23,992 nt of DNA from Gammaproteobacteria bacterium (GCA_027451085.1 DAIDKA010000251.1:1-23992); one strand, 5' to 3'. Shown: positions 14,351-23,116, counted from the first letter of the stretch. Made by a program: numbers and translations. The notes: generated from the letters alone by a model not told the origin.

Positions 14351-15157
14351 ATGAACAATCTGCATCGGCACCTCGCGCCCATTTCTGCAGCAGCGTGGGC
14401 TCAGATCGAAGAGGAAGCCGCCCGCACACTCAAGCGCCATCTCGGGGCGCGGCGGTTCGTGGACGCCTCGGAGCCCAAGGGTTCAGGCCTTGCGGCGGTG
14501 GGCACCGGCCACCTGCGCCCGATCCAGGCGCCGGGCGCCGGTATCCAGGCGGCGCAGCGAGAGGTCAAGGCGCTGGTGGAACTGCGGGTGCCATTTGAAC
14601 TGTCGCGACACAGTATTGATGATGTCGAACGAGGCGCCACTGATTCGGACTGGAGTCCGGTGAAGGAAGCTGCCCGAAAGATCGCCTTTGCCGAAGACCA
14701 GGCCATCTTCGATGGCTACGCCGCCGCGGGGATCCACGGCATTCGCCAGGACAGCAGCAATCCTGTGCAAACGCTGCCGGCAAGCGTGAAAGCGTATCCT
14801 GCGATGGTCGCGCAGGCGGTCAGCCAGTTGCGGCTCGCCGGCGTCAACGGGCCCTACGCCCTGGTGCTGGGCGCCCAGGAGTACACCATCGTCAGCGGGG
14901 GCAGCGATGAGGGCTATCCCGTGTTCCAGCATATCGAGCGCATGGTGGAGGGCGGGGTCATCTGGGCGCCGGCCCTTGCCGGCGGCCTCCTGGTCACGAC
15001 GCGCGGTGGAGATTTCGCCCTGGATATCGGCCAGGATATTTCCATCGGCTACCTGGGCCATTCCAGCACGGTGGTCGAGCTGTACTTCCAGGAGTCTTTC
15101 ACCTTCCGGCTGCTGACGACGGAGGCCGCCGTCGTATTGGAGCCCGAGAAGAAATAG
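14351..15157 (+). CDS. Family 1 encapsulin shell protein
   Basis: This 268-residue protein has the HK97-like fold sequence of family 1 encapsulins (linocin M18 type). It starts MNNLHRHLAPISAAAWAQIE and continues with ARRFVDASEPKGSGLAAVGTG, RKIAFAEDQAIFDGY, YALVLGAQEYTIV, GYPVFQHIERMVEGG and a C-terminal LDIGQDISIGYLGH/LYFQESFTFRLLT. Length is normal. Sixty copies would form a shell of about 24 nm around the DyP peroxidase encoded just upstream. AAGGAAGCAGGA before the ATG gives a good ribosome-binding site. Such systems are linked to oxidative-stress handling. Confidence 0.96.
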   Translation: MNNLHRHLAPISAAAWAQIEEEAARTLKRHLGARRFVDASEPKGSGLAAVGTGHLRPIQAPGAGIQAAQREVKALVELRVPFELSRHSIDDVERGATDSDWSPVKEAARKIAFAEDQAIFDGYAAAGIHGIRQDSSNPVQTLPASVKAYPAMVAQAVSQLRLAGVNGPYALVLGAQEYTIVSGGSDEGYPVFQHIERMVEGGVIWAPALAGGLLVTTRGGDFALDIGQDISIGYLGHSSTVVELYFQESFTFRLLTTEAAVVLEPEKK

Positions 15158-15249
15158 CCACTCGCTGCAGTACGCGGGCTGAGCCGGCACTTTCATCGAT
15201 GCGGTCAATCCGATGCCATGAGTTGCGCGCTGCCTGCGGATGACGACCG

Positions 15250-15287
15250 CACCCCACCGGATGCATCACCCGGTGGGGTGATGCATC
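15250..15287. terminator. Two overlapping, mutually exclusive hairpins between convergent genes
   Basis: Stem A pairs 15250-15260 with 15270-15280 (11 bp, 9-base loop). Stem B pairs 15260-15271 with 15276-15287 (12 bp, ggtg loop). They share the central bases and cannot form together. They fill the gap between encapsulin and the SnoaL-like gene and overlap the latter's stop codon. AGTTTCCCC follows on the plus strand, a weak T-run. A bidirectional terminator is the simplest reading. Confidence 0.6.
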
Positions 15288-15822
15288 AGTTTCCCCAGCC
15301 TGCCGGAGCCTCGGCTCCGCTCATGATCTGGCGGGTTTTGTAGCGCCACTGGCCGTGCTCTTTGATGAAGGTGGCGTATTCGCGTCCCTGCGTGCGGATG
15401 ACAGGAGCATCACCGCGCTTCCCGGTCAGGTATTCGGTGAAGATCAGCTGCGCGGTGGCTGCACTGCCGTGCACGGTGATCAGCGGGTTACTGATCGTGA
15501 CATTGAAGGCATAGGCTTTGCGCATCGGGCTGTTCTTCTCCGCGCCAGCATAGGCCTTGGTGATACCGTCCCGGCCCTTGAAGTGGGTGCTCCCCAGGAT
15601 GAGTTCGGCGTCCTCGGCATAGAAGTTGGCGAAACTGCCCGAGTTGTCCCGGCCGAAGTTGTAATAGTAGCGCGTGATCAGGTCCTGGATCTGCGCGCGA
15701 TCGACCAGGGTCCGGGCGGTGACTTCCTGCGCCGGTGTGGCTGGTGCCCAGGCCAGCACCACGGATCCTGCGAGCGCCACCGCTCCCAGCCGCACCAGGC
15801 TCGAAACAAGCTGCTTAGGCAT
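15286..15822 (-). CDS. Exported SnoaL-like (NTF2-fold) protein
   Basis: This 178-residue protein has a signal peptide (about 1-31, ending ATPAQ) and a SnoaL/NTF2-like cone: RAQIQDLITRYYYNFGRDN, FYAEDAELILGSTHFKGRDGI, EYATFIKEHGQWRYKTRQI. Cytoplasmic members include isomerases and dehydratases acting on polyketides or steroids, but exported ones mostly have unknown roles. No clear ribosome-binding site precedes the ATG (GGGG at about 15830). It converges with the encapsulin gene and does not look like part of that operon. Confidence 0.85.
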   Translation of the reverse strand: MPKQLVSSLVRLGAVALAGSVVLAWAPATPAQEVTARTLVDRAQIQDLITRYYYNFGRDNSGSFANFYAEDAELILGSTHFKGRDGITKAYAGAEKNSPMRKAYAFNVTISNPLITVHGSAATAQLIFTEYLTGKRGDAPVIRTQGREYATFIKEHGQWRYKTRQIMSGAEAPAGWGN

Positions 15823-15884
15823 CAGCGTACCCCATCGGTTGTTGTCAATCGGAGGGCGCTATTATCCACTTCCGGCCCCTCAGG

Positions 15885-17843
15885 TCACGGGCCGTTCAGC
15901 CCCGTGAGCTTGCTGTAGGTCCGGGACAGCAGATCGTCCGGGTTGCCGTCCTGGCTCTGCCACTCGCGCAGCCGCCGCGCGAACTCCGGCGCGGGTATCG
16001 GCCTGCTGAAAAGGAAGCCCTGGTACTGGTCGCAGCGCACAGCCTGCAGGAACCTGAGCTGCTCGACGGTCTCGACCCCTTCCGCCACGACCTTCAGTTT
16101 CAGGCCGTGCGCCAGCGAAACGATTGCGCGCACGATCGAAGCATCCTCCACGCGCGTGTTCAGCTCCTTGACGAATCCACGGTCGATCTTGAGCTTGTCG
16201 ATCGGGAAGCGCCGCAGGTAGCTCATGCTGGAGTAGCCGGTGCCAAAGTCATCGACCGACAGCAGCACACCCATGCGGCTCAGCTGCTCCATGATCGCGG
16301 TCGACTGTTCCGGATTGGTCATCACCGCGGATTCGGTCAGTTCCAGTTCCAGGTGCCGTGGATCGAGGCCGGCCGCGGACAGGGCGCCGCGTACCTGGTC
16401 GAACAGGTCACCCTGGCGGAACTGCGAGGCGGAGACATTGACGGCGACGCGCAACTGCAGGCCCTCCTGGTGCCATTGCGCGCACTGACGGCAGGCCTCC
16501 TGCAGCACCCAGGTGCCGATCTCGTGGATCAGGCCGCATTCTTCGGCCAGCGGGATGAACTGATCGGGGGCGACCAGGCCGCGCTCCGGATGGCGCCAGC
16601 GGATCAGCGCCTCGGCGCTGTACACCTGGTCGGTGCCGATGTCGGCCTTGGCCTGGTAGAACAGCTCCAGCTGTCCGTCCCGCACGGCACGATGCAGGTC
16701 GTTTTCCAGGTTCACGCTGTCCACGCCGGACGAGCTGATGCTGGCGTCAAAGCGTTGGGCGTTTTTCCGGCCGCACAGCTTGGCGTGGCGCATTGCCGCA
16801 GCAGCATGGGCCAGCAGTGCTTCGGTGCTGTCGCCGTCGTCCGGAAACTGCGCGATGCCGATGCTGGCGGACAGGTGCAGGGTGATGTCCTGCGCCGGGA
16901 GTGGTGCAGACAAGGCTGCGTTAACCCGATGCGCAACCTGCATCGCATCCTGCGACTCCGGCGCGAAGCCTGTGATCATCGCGAATTCATCGCCGTTCAT
17001 GCGGGCCACGGTATCCATGTTGTGCACGGCAGCGCGGATCCGGCGTGCCGCCTCGCTCAGCACTGTGTCGCCCGCACGATGTCCCAGCGAGTCATTGACG
17101 GTCTTGAAGCGGTCGAGGTTGGCCACCAGCACCGAGAACGGCCGGCCATAGCGCCGGGCATGGGTGATCGCCTGGTTCAAGCGGTCCTCCAGCAGCACCC
17201 GGTTCGTCAACCCCGTCAGGCTGTCGTGGGTCGAGATGTGCCGCAGCTGCCTGTTGGCGGCCTCCAGGCTGGCGGTGCCGGCCTTGACCTGCTGTTCGAG
17301 GGCGTGAACGTGCGCAGCCAGTTCCCGTTCGTGCCGCCATTTGTACGTCATGGCGCTGGCGCATTGCTGCACCTCGATCGGTTCGAACGGCTTCTTCAGC
17401 ACCAGCAGGTTGTTGCGGTAGCCCACGCGGTCGATCATCTGCGACCACTGGTAGTCCGAATAGGCGGAGCAGATGACGATCTGGATTTCCGGGTCCACCT
17501 GCCAGATGTGGTCGATGGTCTCGAGTCCGTCCCAGCCTGGAGGCATGCGCATGTCCACGAATGCCATGGCATAGGGGCGCCGCTGGACCTTCGCCTGTTC
17601 GACCAGGCGAAGCCCCTCCTCGCCCTGCGAGGCGAAATCGACCTCGTAAGCCGGCGCGTTCGCGCTGGCGCCGGCCGCGGCCGGCTGGTCGCCGAACAGC
17701 AGGTTTTCCATTGCCGCAAGGTTCTCGCCCGTTGCCGCGATCGGCGGAGTCAGAACCTTGCGGAAATCCTCGTGGATGGAGCGATTATCGTCGATGACCA
17801 CTATGCGCGGCAGTGGCGCGGCCTGGGGGTTCGTCATGCTCAT
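15885..17843 (-). CDS. Response regulator with REC, GGDEF and EAL domains
   Basis: Its 652 residues hold an N-terminal receiver (IVVIDDN 14-20, phospho-acceptor Asp97 in AFVDMRMP, Lys151 in LKKPF) and a coiled linker (about 165-205). A GGDEF domain follows, whose signature reads RMNGDEF (281-287), and then an EAL domain with EAL 411-413, AVNVS, ELTESA, DDFGTG (531-536), KIDRGF and AEGVET. All usual EAL metal and catalytic residues seem present, so phosphodiesterase activity on c-di-GMP is likely. The first Gly of GGDEF is Asn, so cyclase activity is doubtful. ATG 17843 overlaps the kinase stop by ATGA; the frame further upstream lies within the kinase gene. The kinase is its likely phosphodonor. 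Confidence 0.93.
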   Translation of the reverse strand: MSMTNPQAAPLPRIVVIDDNRSIHEDFRKVLTPPIAATGENLAAMENLLFGDQPAAAGASANAPAYEVDFASQGEEGLRLVEQAKVQRRPYAMAFVDMRMPPGWDGLETIDHIWQVDPEIQIVICSAYSDYQWSQMIDRVGYRNNLLVLKKPFEPIEVQQCASAMTYKWRHERELAAHVHALEQQVKAGTASLEAANRQLRHISTHDSLTGLTNRVLLEDRLNQAITHARRYGRPFSVLVANLDRFKTVNDSLGHRAGDTVLSEAARRIRAAVHNMDTVARMNGDEFAMITGFAPESQDAMQVAHRVNAALSAPLPAQDITLHLSASIGIAQFPDDGDSTEALLAHAAAAMRHAKLCGRKNAQRFDASISSSGVDSVNLENDLHRAVRDGQLELFYQAKADIGTDQVYSAEALIRWRHPERGLVAPDQFIPLAEECGLIHEIGTWVLQEACRQCAQWHQEGLQLRVAVNVSASQFRQGDLFDQVRGALSAAGLDPRHLELELTESAVMTNPEQSTAIMEQLSRMGVLLSVDDFGTGYSSMSYLRRFPIDKLKIDRGFVKELNTRVEDASIVRAIVSLAHGLKLKVVAEGVETVEQLRFLQAVRCDQYQGFLFSRPIPAPEFARRLREWQSQDGNPDDLLSRTYSKLTGLNGP

Positions 17844-19855
17844 GCCCGCTTGCGTTCCTCTTGCTCCGGCGTCCGCAGCGGCAGCCTCAGGCTGAAACAC
17901 GCGCCCCTGCCGGGGCCATCGCTGCTGGCGCTCAGCGCGCCGCCCATCTCTCGCGCCATGTTCGCGCTTGCGTGCAGGCCGAAGCCATGGCCGCTCTTCT
18001 TGGTGGTGAATCCAAACTCGAACAGGCGTGCCAGCCCCTCCGGTGTCATGCCGATGCCTGAGTCCTGAACTTCGATGGTGAACCAGCCGGGCTCCTGGCC
18101 CCGTATGCGGACCGTGAGCAGCTGATGCTCCTCGCTGCGCAGCGCGTGGCGCGCGTTGGACACCAGGTTGGTGAGGATCTGCATGACCTTGTGACGGTCG
18201 ATGAGGACGTGTGGTACCGGATCGAACTGGCGGTCGATCCGCAGCTCGACCTGATTGCCGAAGTTCAGCATCAGCGTCTGGTTTACCAGCTCCACCAGAT
18301 CCAGTGCGTCAGCGGTGTCATTGTGGCGGGCATAGGTCTGCTGTGCAGCCACGATGCGGGCGATATGCTCCACGTTGGCCACCACGGACTGTGCCTCCTT
18401 GTACAGCCTGTCGCGCTCGAGGCTCAACTGCTGTCCCAGCTGGGCCAGGTAGCCCGGCACCTCGCGCCCGCGGACGTTCTCCGTCAGAAATGTCCCGAGA
18501 TCCGTGCGGTGATCATGCAGCAGCGTTGCCACGCGCTGCACGTTGCCCACGCGCGAGTCGCGCAGGCCGTTCTGCAGTATCGAGGTCGAGATTCCCAGGC
18601 TGTTGAGTGCGTTGCCGATGTTGTGCAGCACCCCGGCGGCGACCTCCGCCATGCCGGCCTGCCGGGAGGCATCCTGCAGCTGCAATTGCAGTTCGGACTG
18701 GCGCGCCTGCCGGACTACATCCTCACTGACGTCCCAGCAGATGCCGAGCAGCCGCATCATCTGCGCATTGGCGTCGCAGAACAGGCGCACGTGAGCCTGG
18801 ATATGGACCACCTGGTCTGCATGGCATACGCGGACCTTGAGGCTGACAACCCCGCGGTTGTCGCCTGCTGCCGCGTGCAGTGCCGCCAGCGCCGCACCGG
18901 CATCGTCGGGATGCAGGCGGGACAGCAGGGATTCGGGTTCCGCCTGCGGGTCGATCCCGAGGCGCCTCAGGGCGCTGATCTCGTTCTCGGTCCACAGCAC
19001 CCGCTGGCTGCGGACGTCGTATTCCCAGCAGGCGATGCCCGCCGCCTGGGTTGCGAGTGTCAACAGCCGCTTGCCCTGCTGCAGCTCCATGTTGAGTTTT
19101 TCCAGCCGCAGCGCCCCCCGGCGGGCGCGGGACTTCAGGTGGGCATCGAAGATCGAGGCGATCAGTGTGATCGCCAGCACCCCGAGCGACACCAGCCCGA
19201 TGATCACGGCCAGCCAGGAGTTGTCGAAGGTCTCACCACCCAGGCAGTAAGAGCCTGGTGCCAGCATCGAGGCGGCCATGCCGGTGTAGTGCATCCCTGC
19301 GATGGCAAAGCCCATGATCACGGCTGCGCCGGCCCGGACCAGTGTCATGGTCCGCGAGGCACCACTGCGCAGCTGGAAAAACAGCCACAGGGCCACGAAT
19401 GATGCGGTCACCGCGATCAGTGCCGAAGCGGCCACCAGTGCAGCGTTGTAGTGGATCGCCGGCATGATCTGGATGGCGCTCATGCCGGTGTAGTGCATGG
19501 CGACGATGCCGGCGCCCATGAAGATGGCGCCCGATGCCAGGCGGCGCAGGCTCAGGTTTGCGCGGCTGCTGATCGACAGCGCGAACGCGGAGGTGAGGAT
19601 GGCGATCAGCAGCGAGGCGAGCGTGACCGGGACGTTGTAGCGCAGCGGAATCGGCACGGAGAATGCCAGCATGCCGATGAAGTGCATGGACCAGATGCCG
19701 ATGCCCATGGCGATGGCGCCACCGATCAACCAGGGGCGGGCCTGGGTGCCTTCCGCGTCCGCCACGCGCCCGGCCAGTTGCAGCGCCGTGTACGACACCG
19801 CGATGGCAACGACGACCGAGAGTGAAACCAGCCAGAGGTTATAGGTGGGGTGCAT
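17840..19855 (-). CDS. Membrane histidine kinase with MHYT sensor
   Basis: Its 671 residues begin with a seven-helix MHYT domain (about 1-240) holding three motifs, MHFIGM (57-62), MHYTGM (120-125) and MHYTGM (188-193), proposed to bind a metal and sense O2, CO or NO. A PAS-like region follows (about 265-380: TLATQAAGIACWEYDVRSQ, LHPDD, GICWDVSE). Then come an H-box VLHNIGNALNSL with His411, an N-box TNLVSNARHAL (562-572), DSGIGM and the ATP lid FGFTTKKSGHGFGLH. It lacks its own receiver. The ATG at 19855 has a weak ribosome-binding site. The gene overlaps the REC-GGDEF-EAL gene by ATGA, so gas or redox sensing probably controls c-di-GMP. Confidence 0.93.
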   Translation of the reverse strand: MHPTYNLWLVSLSVVVAIAVSYTALQLAGRVADAEGTQARPWLIGGAIAMGIGIWSMHFIGMLAFSVPIPLRYNVPVTLASLLIAILTSAFALSISSRANLSLRRLASGAIFMGAGIVAMHYTGMSAIQIMPAIHYNAALVAASALIAVTASFVALWLFFQLRSGASRTMTLVRAGAAVIMGFAIAGMHYTGMAASMLAPGSYCLGGETFDNSWLAVIIGLVSLGVLAITLIASIFDAHLKSRARRGALRLEKLNMELQQGKRLLTLATQAAGIACWEYDVRSQRVLWTENEISALRRLGIDPQAEPESLLSRLHPDDAGAALAALHAAAGDNRGVVSLKVRVCHADQVVHIQAHVRLFCDANAQMMRLLGICWDVSEDVVRQARQSELQLQLQDASRQAGMAEVAAGVLHNIGNALNSLGISTSILQNGLRDSRVGNVQRVATLLHDHRTDLGTFLTENVRGREVPGYLAQLGQQLSLERDRLYKEAQSVVANVEHIARIVAAQQTYARHNDTADALDLVELVNQTLMLNFGNQVELRIDRQFDPVPHVLIDRHKVMQILTNLVSNARHALRSEEHQLLTVRIRGQEPGWFTIEVQDSGIGMTPEGLARLFEFGFTTKKSGHGFGLHASANMAREMGGALSASSDGPGRGACFSLRLPLRTPEQEERKRA

Positions 19856-19975
19856 CGCGGAGGACGTGACATGGGGGCGCGGTTACCGCGACAATGCACC
19901 ATACCCGGTCCAGCAGGTGGTGCGCTGTGACCGGCATCGTTTCTCCGGTTCCTCAACCTGCTGAAGGCGCATCCT

Positions 19976-20503
19976 GTGACGCGGTTCTCAAAATTTCCAA
20001 TCCTGACCGCATTGGCCGCGATGCTGGCCATGCCAGCCCTGGCAGAGCCGCCCAAGGCTGCTCCTGCTTCACTGCCACCCTCTGCGCGCGCCAAGGGGCC
20101 ACCGCTGGCCGAATCAGTGCGGCTCGCCCAGGCCGCGGTAGCCGCCTGCGCCGCCAAGGGCTATCCGGTCACGGCGCTGGTTACCGACTCGGCGGGGGAC
20201 CCGGTGGTGCTGCTGTCGGGGGACGGAGCCTCGCTGCTGTCGCAGAAGTTCGCTCCCATCAAGGTCGCCGTGGTCCTTAAATACAAGGTGCCCTCAGGCG
20301 AAGTAGCTGCGAGGGCCAGAACCGACCCTGCGCTAGCTGCACAGATCAAGGCGGACCCGAAGATCGGCATGGCGCTGCCGGGTGCCGTCCCGCTTAAGCG
20401 CGGCGCGGAGTTCCTGGGCGTTTTCGCAGTCTCCGGCGCCGCGGGCGCGGACATGGACGCGTCCTGCGTCCAGGCGGCCCTGGCGCGGGTGCGCCCGCGC
20501 TGA
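19976..20503 (+). CDS. Exported GlcG/HbpS-family protein
   Basis: This 175-residue protein has a signal peptide ending PALA (before EPPKAAPA) and a GlcG/HbpS-like domain: LAQAAVAACAAKGYPVTALV, DSAGDPVVLLSGDGA, IKVAVVLKYKVPSGEVA, GAVPLKRGAEFLGVFAVSGA. HbpS of Streptomyces binds heme extracellularly; most other members are uncharacterised. GTG 19976 is used, with AAGG at 19964-19967. It is divergent from the kinase gene (120-base gap) and converges on the SDR gene with only 8 bases between stops. Confidence 0.85.
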   Translation: MTRFSKFPILTALAAMLAMPALAEPPKAAPASLPPSARAKGPPLAESVRLAQAAVAACAAKGYPVTALVTDSAGDPVVLLSGDGASLLSQKFAPIKVAVVLKYKVPSGEVAARARTDPALAAQIKADPKIGMALPGAVPLKRGAEFLGVFAVSGAAGADMDASCVQAALARVRPR

Positions 20504-20511
20504 TGGCTGGC

Positions 20512-21297
20512 TCAGTGTCGTATGGTGGATAGCGCACCACCGTCCACGGCCCAGGCCGCGCCGTTCACATAGGAAGCCTTGTCCGACAACAGGAAGGTGG
20601 CGATCTCTCCCACCTCGGCCGGTTGGCCGATGCGGTCCTGGGTGGCGATACGTCCCAGGGTGCGCTTGCCGGCTGCGACGTCGCCGTTGAACATCATTTT
20701 CAGCATCGCTTCCAGCAGCGGTGTGTCGATGACGCCCGGCATGACGGCGTTGACGCGTACGCCGTGGACGCCGACTTCGCTGGCGGCGGTGCGGGTCAGG
20801 CCGATGACGCCGTGCTTGGAGGCGTTGTAGGCGCAGGCCCCGGCAAGGCCGCGCTCGCTGGCGATTGATCCTGTGTTGACCACGGCGCCGCGTCCCTGGC
20901 CGACCAGCACCGGCAGTACGTGCCGCAGCCCCAGGAACATGCTCTTGAGGTTGATGCGGATGATGCGGTCGAACTCCTCTTCTTCGTATTCGTGTGTCGG
21001 GCCCAGCTTGCCCTCGGTGCCAGCGTTATTGAACAGGCCGTCGATGCGCCCGAAGGCCTTGAGGGTGTCCGCGACATAGCCCGCCACGTCGGCGGAGCGG
21101 CTGCAATCGCCGGTGAAGGTCTCGACGCGGCCGCCTGCGGCCTCGACCGCGCCGCGCCTGGCGGCAAGACCTTCGCCGTTGATGTCGACCAGCATGAGGT
21201 CCGCGCCGGCCGCGGCCAGTGTCAGCGCGGTGGCATGGCCGATGCTGCCAGCGGCGCCGGTCACGATCACGATCTTGCCCTGCATGGAACCACTCAT
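20512..21297 (-). CDS. Short-chain dehydrogenase/reductase (SDR)
   Basis: This 261-residue classical SDR has TGAAGSIG (13-20), an Asp-containing LVDIN after the second strand suggesting NAD(H) preference, FNNAG (89-93) and the active site Ser144, Tyr157 (YNASK), Lys161. The C-terminus has YVNGAAWAVDGG. It oxidises or reduces a secondary alcohol/ketone. ATG 21297 is used: GGAGA lies just before and the start overlaps the stop of the preceding 74-residue gene (ATGA 21294-21297). A longer frame to 22041 runs antisense-like through the neighbouring genes and is not coding. Confidence 0.93.
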   Translation of the reverse strand: MSGSMQGKIVIVTGAAGSIGHATALTLAAAGADLMLVDINGEGLAARRGAVEAAGGRVETFTGDCSRSADVAGYVADTLKAFGRIDGLFNNAGTEGKLGPTHEYEEEEFDRIIRINLKSMFLGLRHVLPVLVGQGRGAVVNTGSIASERGLAGACAYNASKHGVIGLTRTAASEVGVHGVRVNAVMPGVIDTPLLEAMLKMMFNGDVAAGKRTLGRIATQDRIGQPAEVGEIATFLLSDKASYVNGAAWAVDGGALSTIRH

Positions 21298-21518
21298 GGT
21301 TTGTCTCCGGTGCGGCCGCGCCGCAATGGCAGTGTCAGCAGATACAGCGTGCCGCGCCAGCCGAGCAGCTTCAGGCCCGCGCGCGCCGCCTCGGGGGTCA
21401 CCACGGCGTTGAGCGGCATTGCGCCGAACACCTTGGCGCGGATCATGAGTCCGTCCTGCTGTGGCCGGATCTCGTTTACGGTCATGAGCTCCCGGCGGTC
21501 CTGGGTGTAGAGCTTCAT
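21294..21518 (-). CDS. Unknown 74-residue protein in the oxidoreductase operon
   Basis: The protein starts MKLYTQDRRELMTVNEIRPQ and continues with GLMIRAKVFGAMPLNAVVTP, EAARAGLKLLGWRGTLYLL. I do not recognise a family. It is small and basic, with one moderately hydrophobic stretch near the end (LKLLGWRGTLYLLTLPL) that may be amphipathic. It is embedded by ATGA overlaps at both ends, with the flavoprotein upstream and the SDR downstream, which is strong evidence that it is translated and works with them. It might be a carrier, chaperone or small subunit; no motif decides this. Confidence 0.75.
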   Translation of the reverse strand: MKLYTQDRRELMTVNEIRPQQDGLMIRAKVFGAMPLNAVVTPEAARAGLKLLGWRGTLYLLTLPLRRGRTGDKP

Positions 21519-23116
21519 GGAGTGGAGGCCACCTTGTCGAAGTCGATGCGCAGATCCTCGCACAGCACCTGGGCGGTGGCGCGGCCGGCGCCGAATACAC
21601 CACCGCCCGGATACTGGAACGGCCCGACGAGGTACAGCCGCTCCACTGCGGGTACGCGGTACTGGCCGAGTTCCGGAGTGGGCCGGTGGGCACCGCTCTG
21701 GTAGCTGGTGGTGGCGATGCCGTGCAGGTCGCCGCGGCGGAACGAGGGCGAGGTGCGCTCCATGTCCACCGGGCTATCGCAGTGGAAGTCGAGCAGTACA
21801 TCGTGGATGTTCGGTGCGTAGCGCCGCAGCCGTTCGAGCATGCGCTTGGCATAGGTGGCCTTGGTGTCGTCCCAGGAGCGTCCGTCGGGCCGCTGGTAAG
21901 GCACGTAGTCCCACAGGTGGGCGACGGCCTTGCCCGGCGGCACGCGGCTGGCATCGAACATTGACAGTGAGCCCAGTCCCAGCAGCGGGGTGCGCATGAA
22001 CCCGCCGTAGCGCAGGTCATCGAAACATTCGCGCAGCTCACGGTAGGTCGTCGGCAGCAGTTCGATCATCACCGAGTTCACGGGAGCGCTGGCGTTGAAC
22101 TGCAGCGGCCCGTCCAGGGCGGCGTGCACGGTGATGCAGCCGGCCTGCGTGAGCTGCGTGGCTTCGGCGTCAGCGCGCACCACGGGATCGAGTGCCGGCA
22201 CCAGGCTGCCCAGCAGATGCGGGTGGATGGCGCCAATGATCGCATCGCGCGCGCGCAGACGCTCACCACCGGCGGTCACCACGCCCACGGCGCGGCCGCC
22301 CTCGGTCAGAACCTCCCGCACTTCGGTGCCGGTGACGACGCGGCCGCCGTGGTGCTCGATGCACGCGGCCAGGGCTTGCGCCAGCCTGCCGCTGCCCCCC
22401 ACCGGCACGCCGAAGCCATAGGCTTCCAGGAACCCTAAGAACACGAACACGCCGATGCCCGTGGCTTGCTCGTCCGGGGACACCAGGTTCTCGCCGGCGA
22501 TGCGCGCGAAGTGGGCCCGCACGCGGTCGTGCTCGAAGTACGAGCACAGGACGTCGTGGCAGCTCATCTGCATGGTCTTCCACAGCTGCCGCCCCTCCCG
22601 GCTCTGGTCCATCAGGGCCATGCTTGCGCCATTGGGTGCGGGCGGCGAATACAGTGTTGCCACCAGCATGGGCAGCCATTCTGCCGCCCGGGCCGACAGG
22701 TGCAGGTATGCCTGCGCATCGTGCTTCGACCAGCGGGCGATTTCGGCCGCGGTGCGCTCCCGGTCGCGGTACAGCGTGATCGTGGTGCCGTCCTCGAACA
22801 CCGACATCATGGGCGATTCCGGAAACAGGTAGCGCAGCCCGAAACGCGATTTCAGTCCCAGTTCATCATTGGCGAGCAGCGGGTTGGCCTGGATGAAGAT
22901 ATGGGCCATCGAATGCTGGTCGTGGCGGTATCCGGGACGGGTGAGCTCGCGCGTGACCACGCCGCCGCCGATCCAGGCATTGCGCTCCAGCACCAGCACG
23001 CGTCTGCCGGCCTTGGCGAGGTATGCCGCCGCCGTAAGCCCGTTGTGGCCGCTGCCGATGGCGATGACATCCCAGTTCGATTCCGATTGCCCGGAGGCCG
23101 TATTTGTGTTGATCAT
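21515..23116 (-). CDS. FAD-dependent oxidoreductase (phytoene desaturase/PYROXD2-like)
   Basis: This 533-residue flavoprotein has an N-terminal dinucleotide fold (VIAIGSGHNGLTAAAYLAKA, then VLVLERNAWIGGG) and a C-terminal FAD-closing motif (RLYLVGPFQYPGGGVFGAGR). The middle contains GGSGRLAQALAACIEHHGGR and VVTGTEVREVL, typical of the CrtI/PYROXD2-type desaturase superfamily. It should desaturate or oxidise a hydrophobic, perhaps isoprenoid-like, substrate; no carotenoid genes (crtB, crtE) are nearby, so carotenoid synthesis is not implied. ATG 23116 is chosen, leaving a 37-base gap to the divergent SnoaL-like gene. It heads the three-gene ATGA-coupled operon. Confidence 0.9.
   Translation of the reverse strand: MINTNTASGQSESNWDVIAIGSGHNGLTAAAYLAKAGRRVLVLERNAWIGGGVVTRELTRPGYRHDQHSMAHIFIQANPLLANDELGLKSRFGLRYLFPESPMMSVFEDGTTITLYRDRERTAAEIARWSKHDAQAYLHLSARAAEWLPMLVATLYSPPAPNGASMALMDQSREGRQLWKTMQMSCHDVLCSYFEHDRVRAHFARIAGENLVSPDEQATGIGVFVFLGFLEAYGFGVPVGGSGRLAQALAACIEHHGGRVVTGTEVREVLTEGGRAVGVVTAGGERLRARDAIIGAIHPHLLGSLVPALDPVVRADAEATQLTQAGCITVHAALDGPLQFNASAPVNSVMIELLPTTYRELRECFDDLRYGGFMRTPLLGLGSLSMFDASRVPPGKAVAHLWDYVPYQRPDGRSWDDTKATYAKRMLERLRRYAPNIHDVLLDFHCDSPVDMERTSPSFRRGDLHGIATTSYQSGAHRPTPELGQYRVPAVERLYLVGPFQYPGGGVFGAGRATAQVLCEDLRIDFDKVASTP

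Noticed and set aside
16107..18068. 653-codon plus-strand open frame opposite the REC-GGDEF-EAL gene
   Set aside because: It is antisense to a gene with clear domains, has no recognisable motifs, and long antisense frames are common in GC-rich DNA.
18125..19402. 425-codon plus-strand open frame opposite the MHYT kinase
   Set aside because: The opposite strand carries all kinase motifs; this frame has none.
21298..22041. N-terminal extension of the SDR frame on the minus strand
   Set aside because: The extension has arginine/serine/threonine-rich, low-complexity sequence without family character and overlaps two well-supported genes; the SDR fold begins at 21297.
21515..23116. Carotenoid biosynthesis gene (crtI)
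   Set aside because: Superfamily resemblance only; no phytoene synthase or prenyltransferase genes nearby, and the middle fits PYROXD2-like oxidoreductases equally well.
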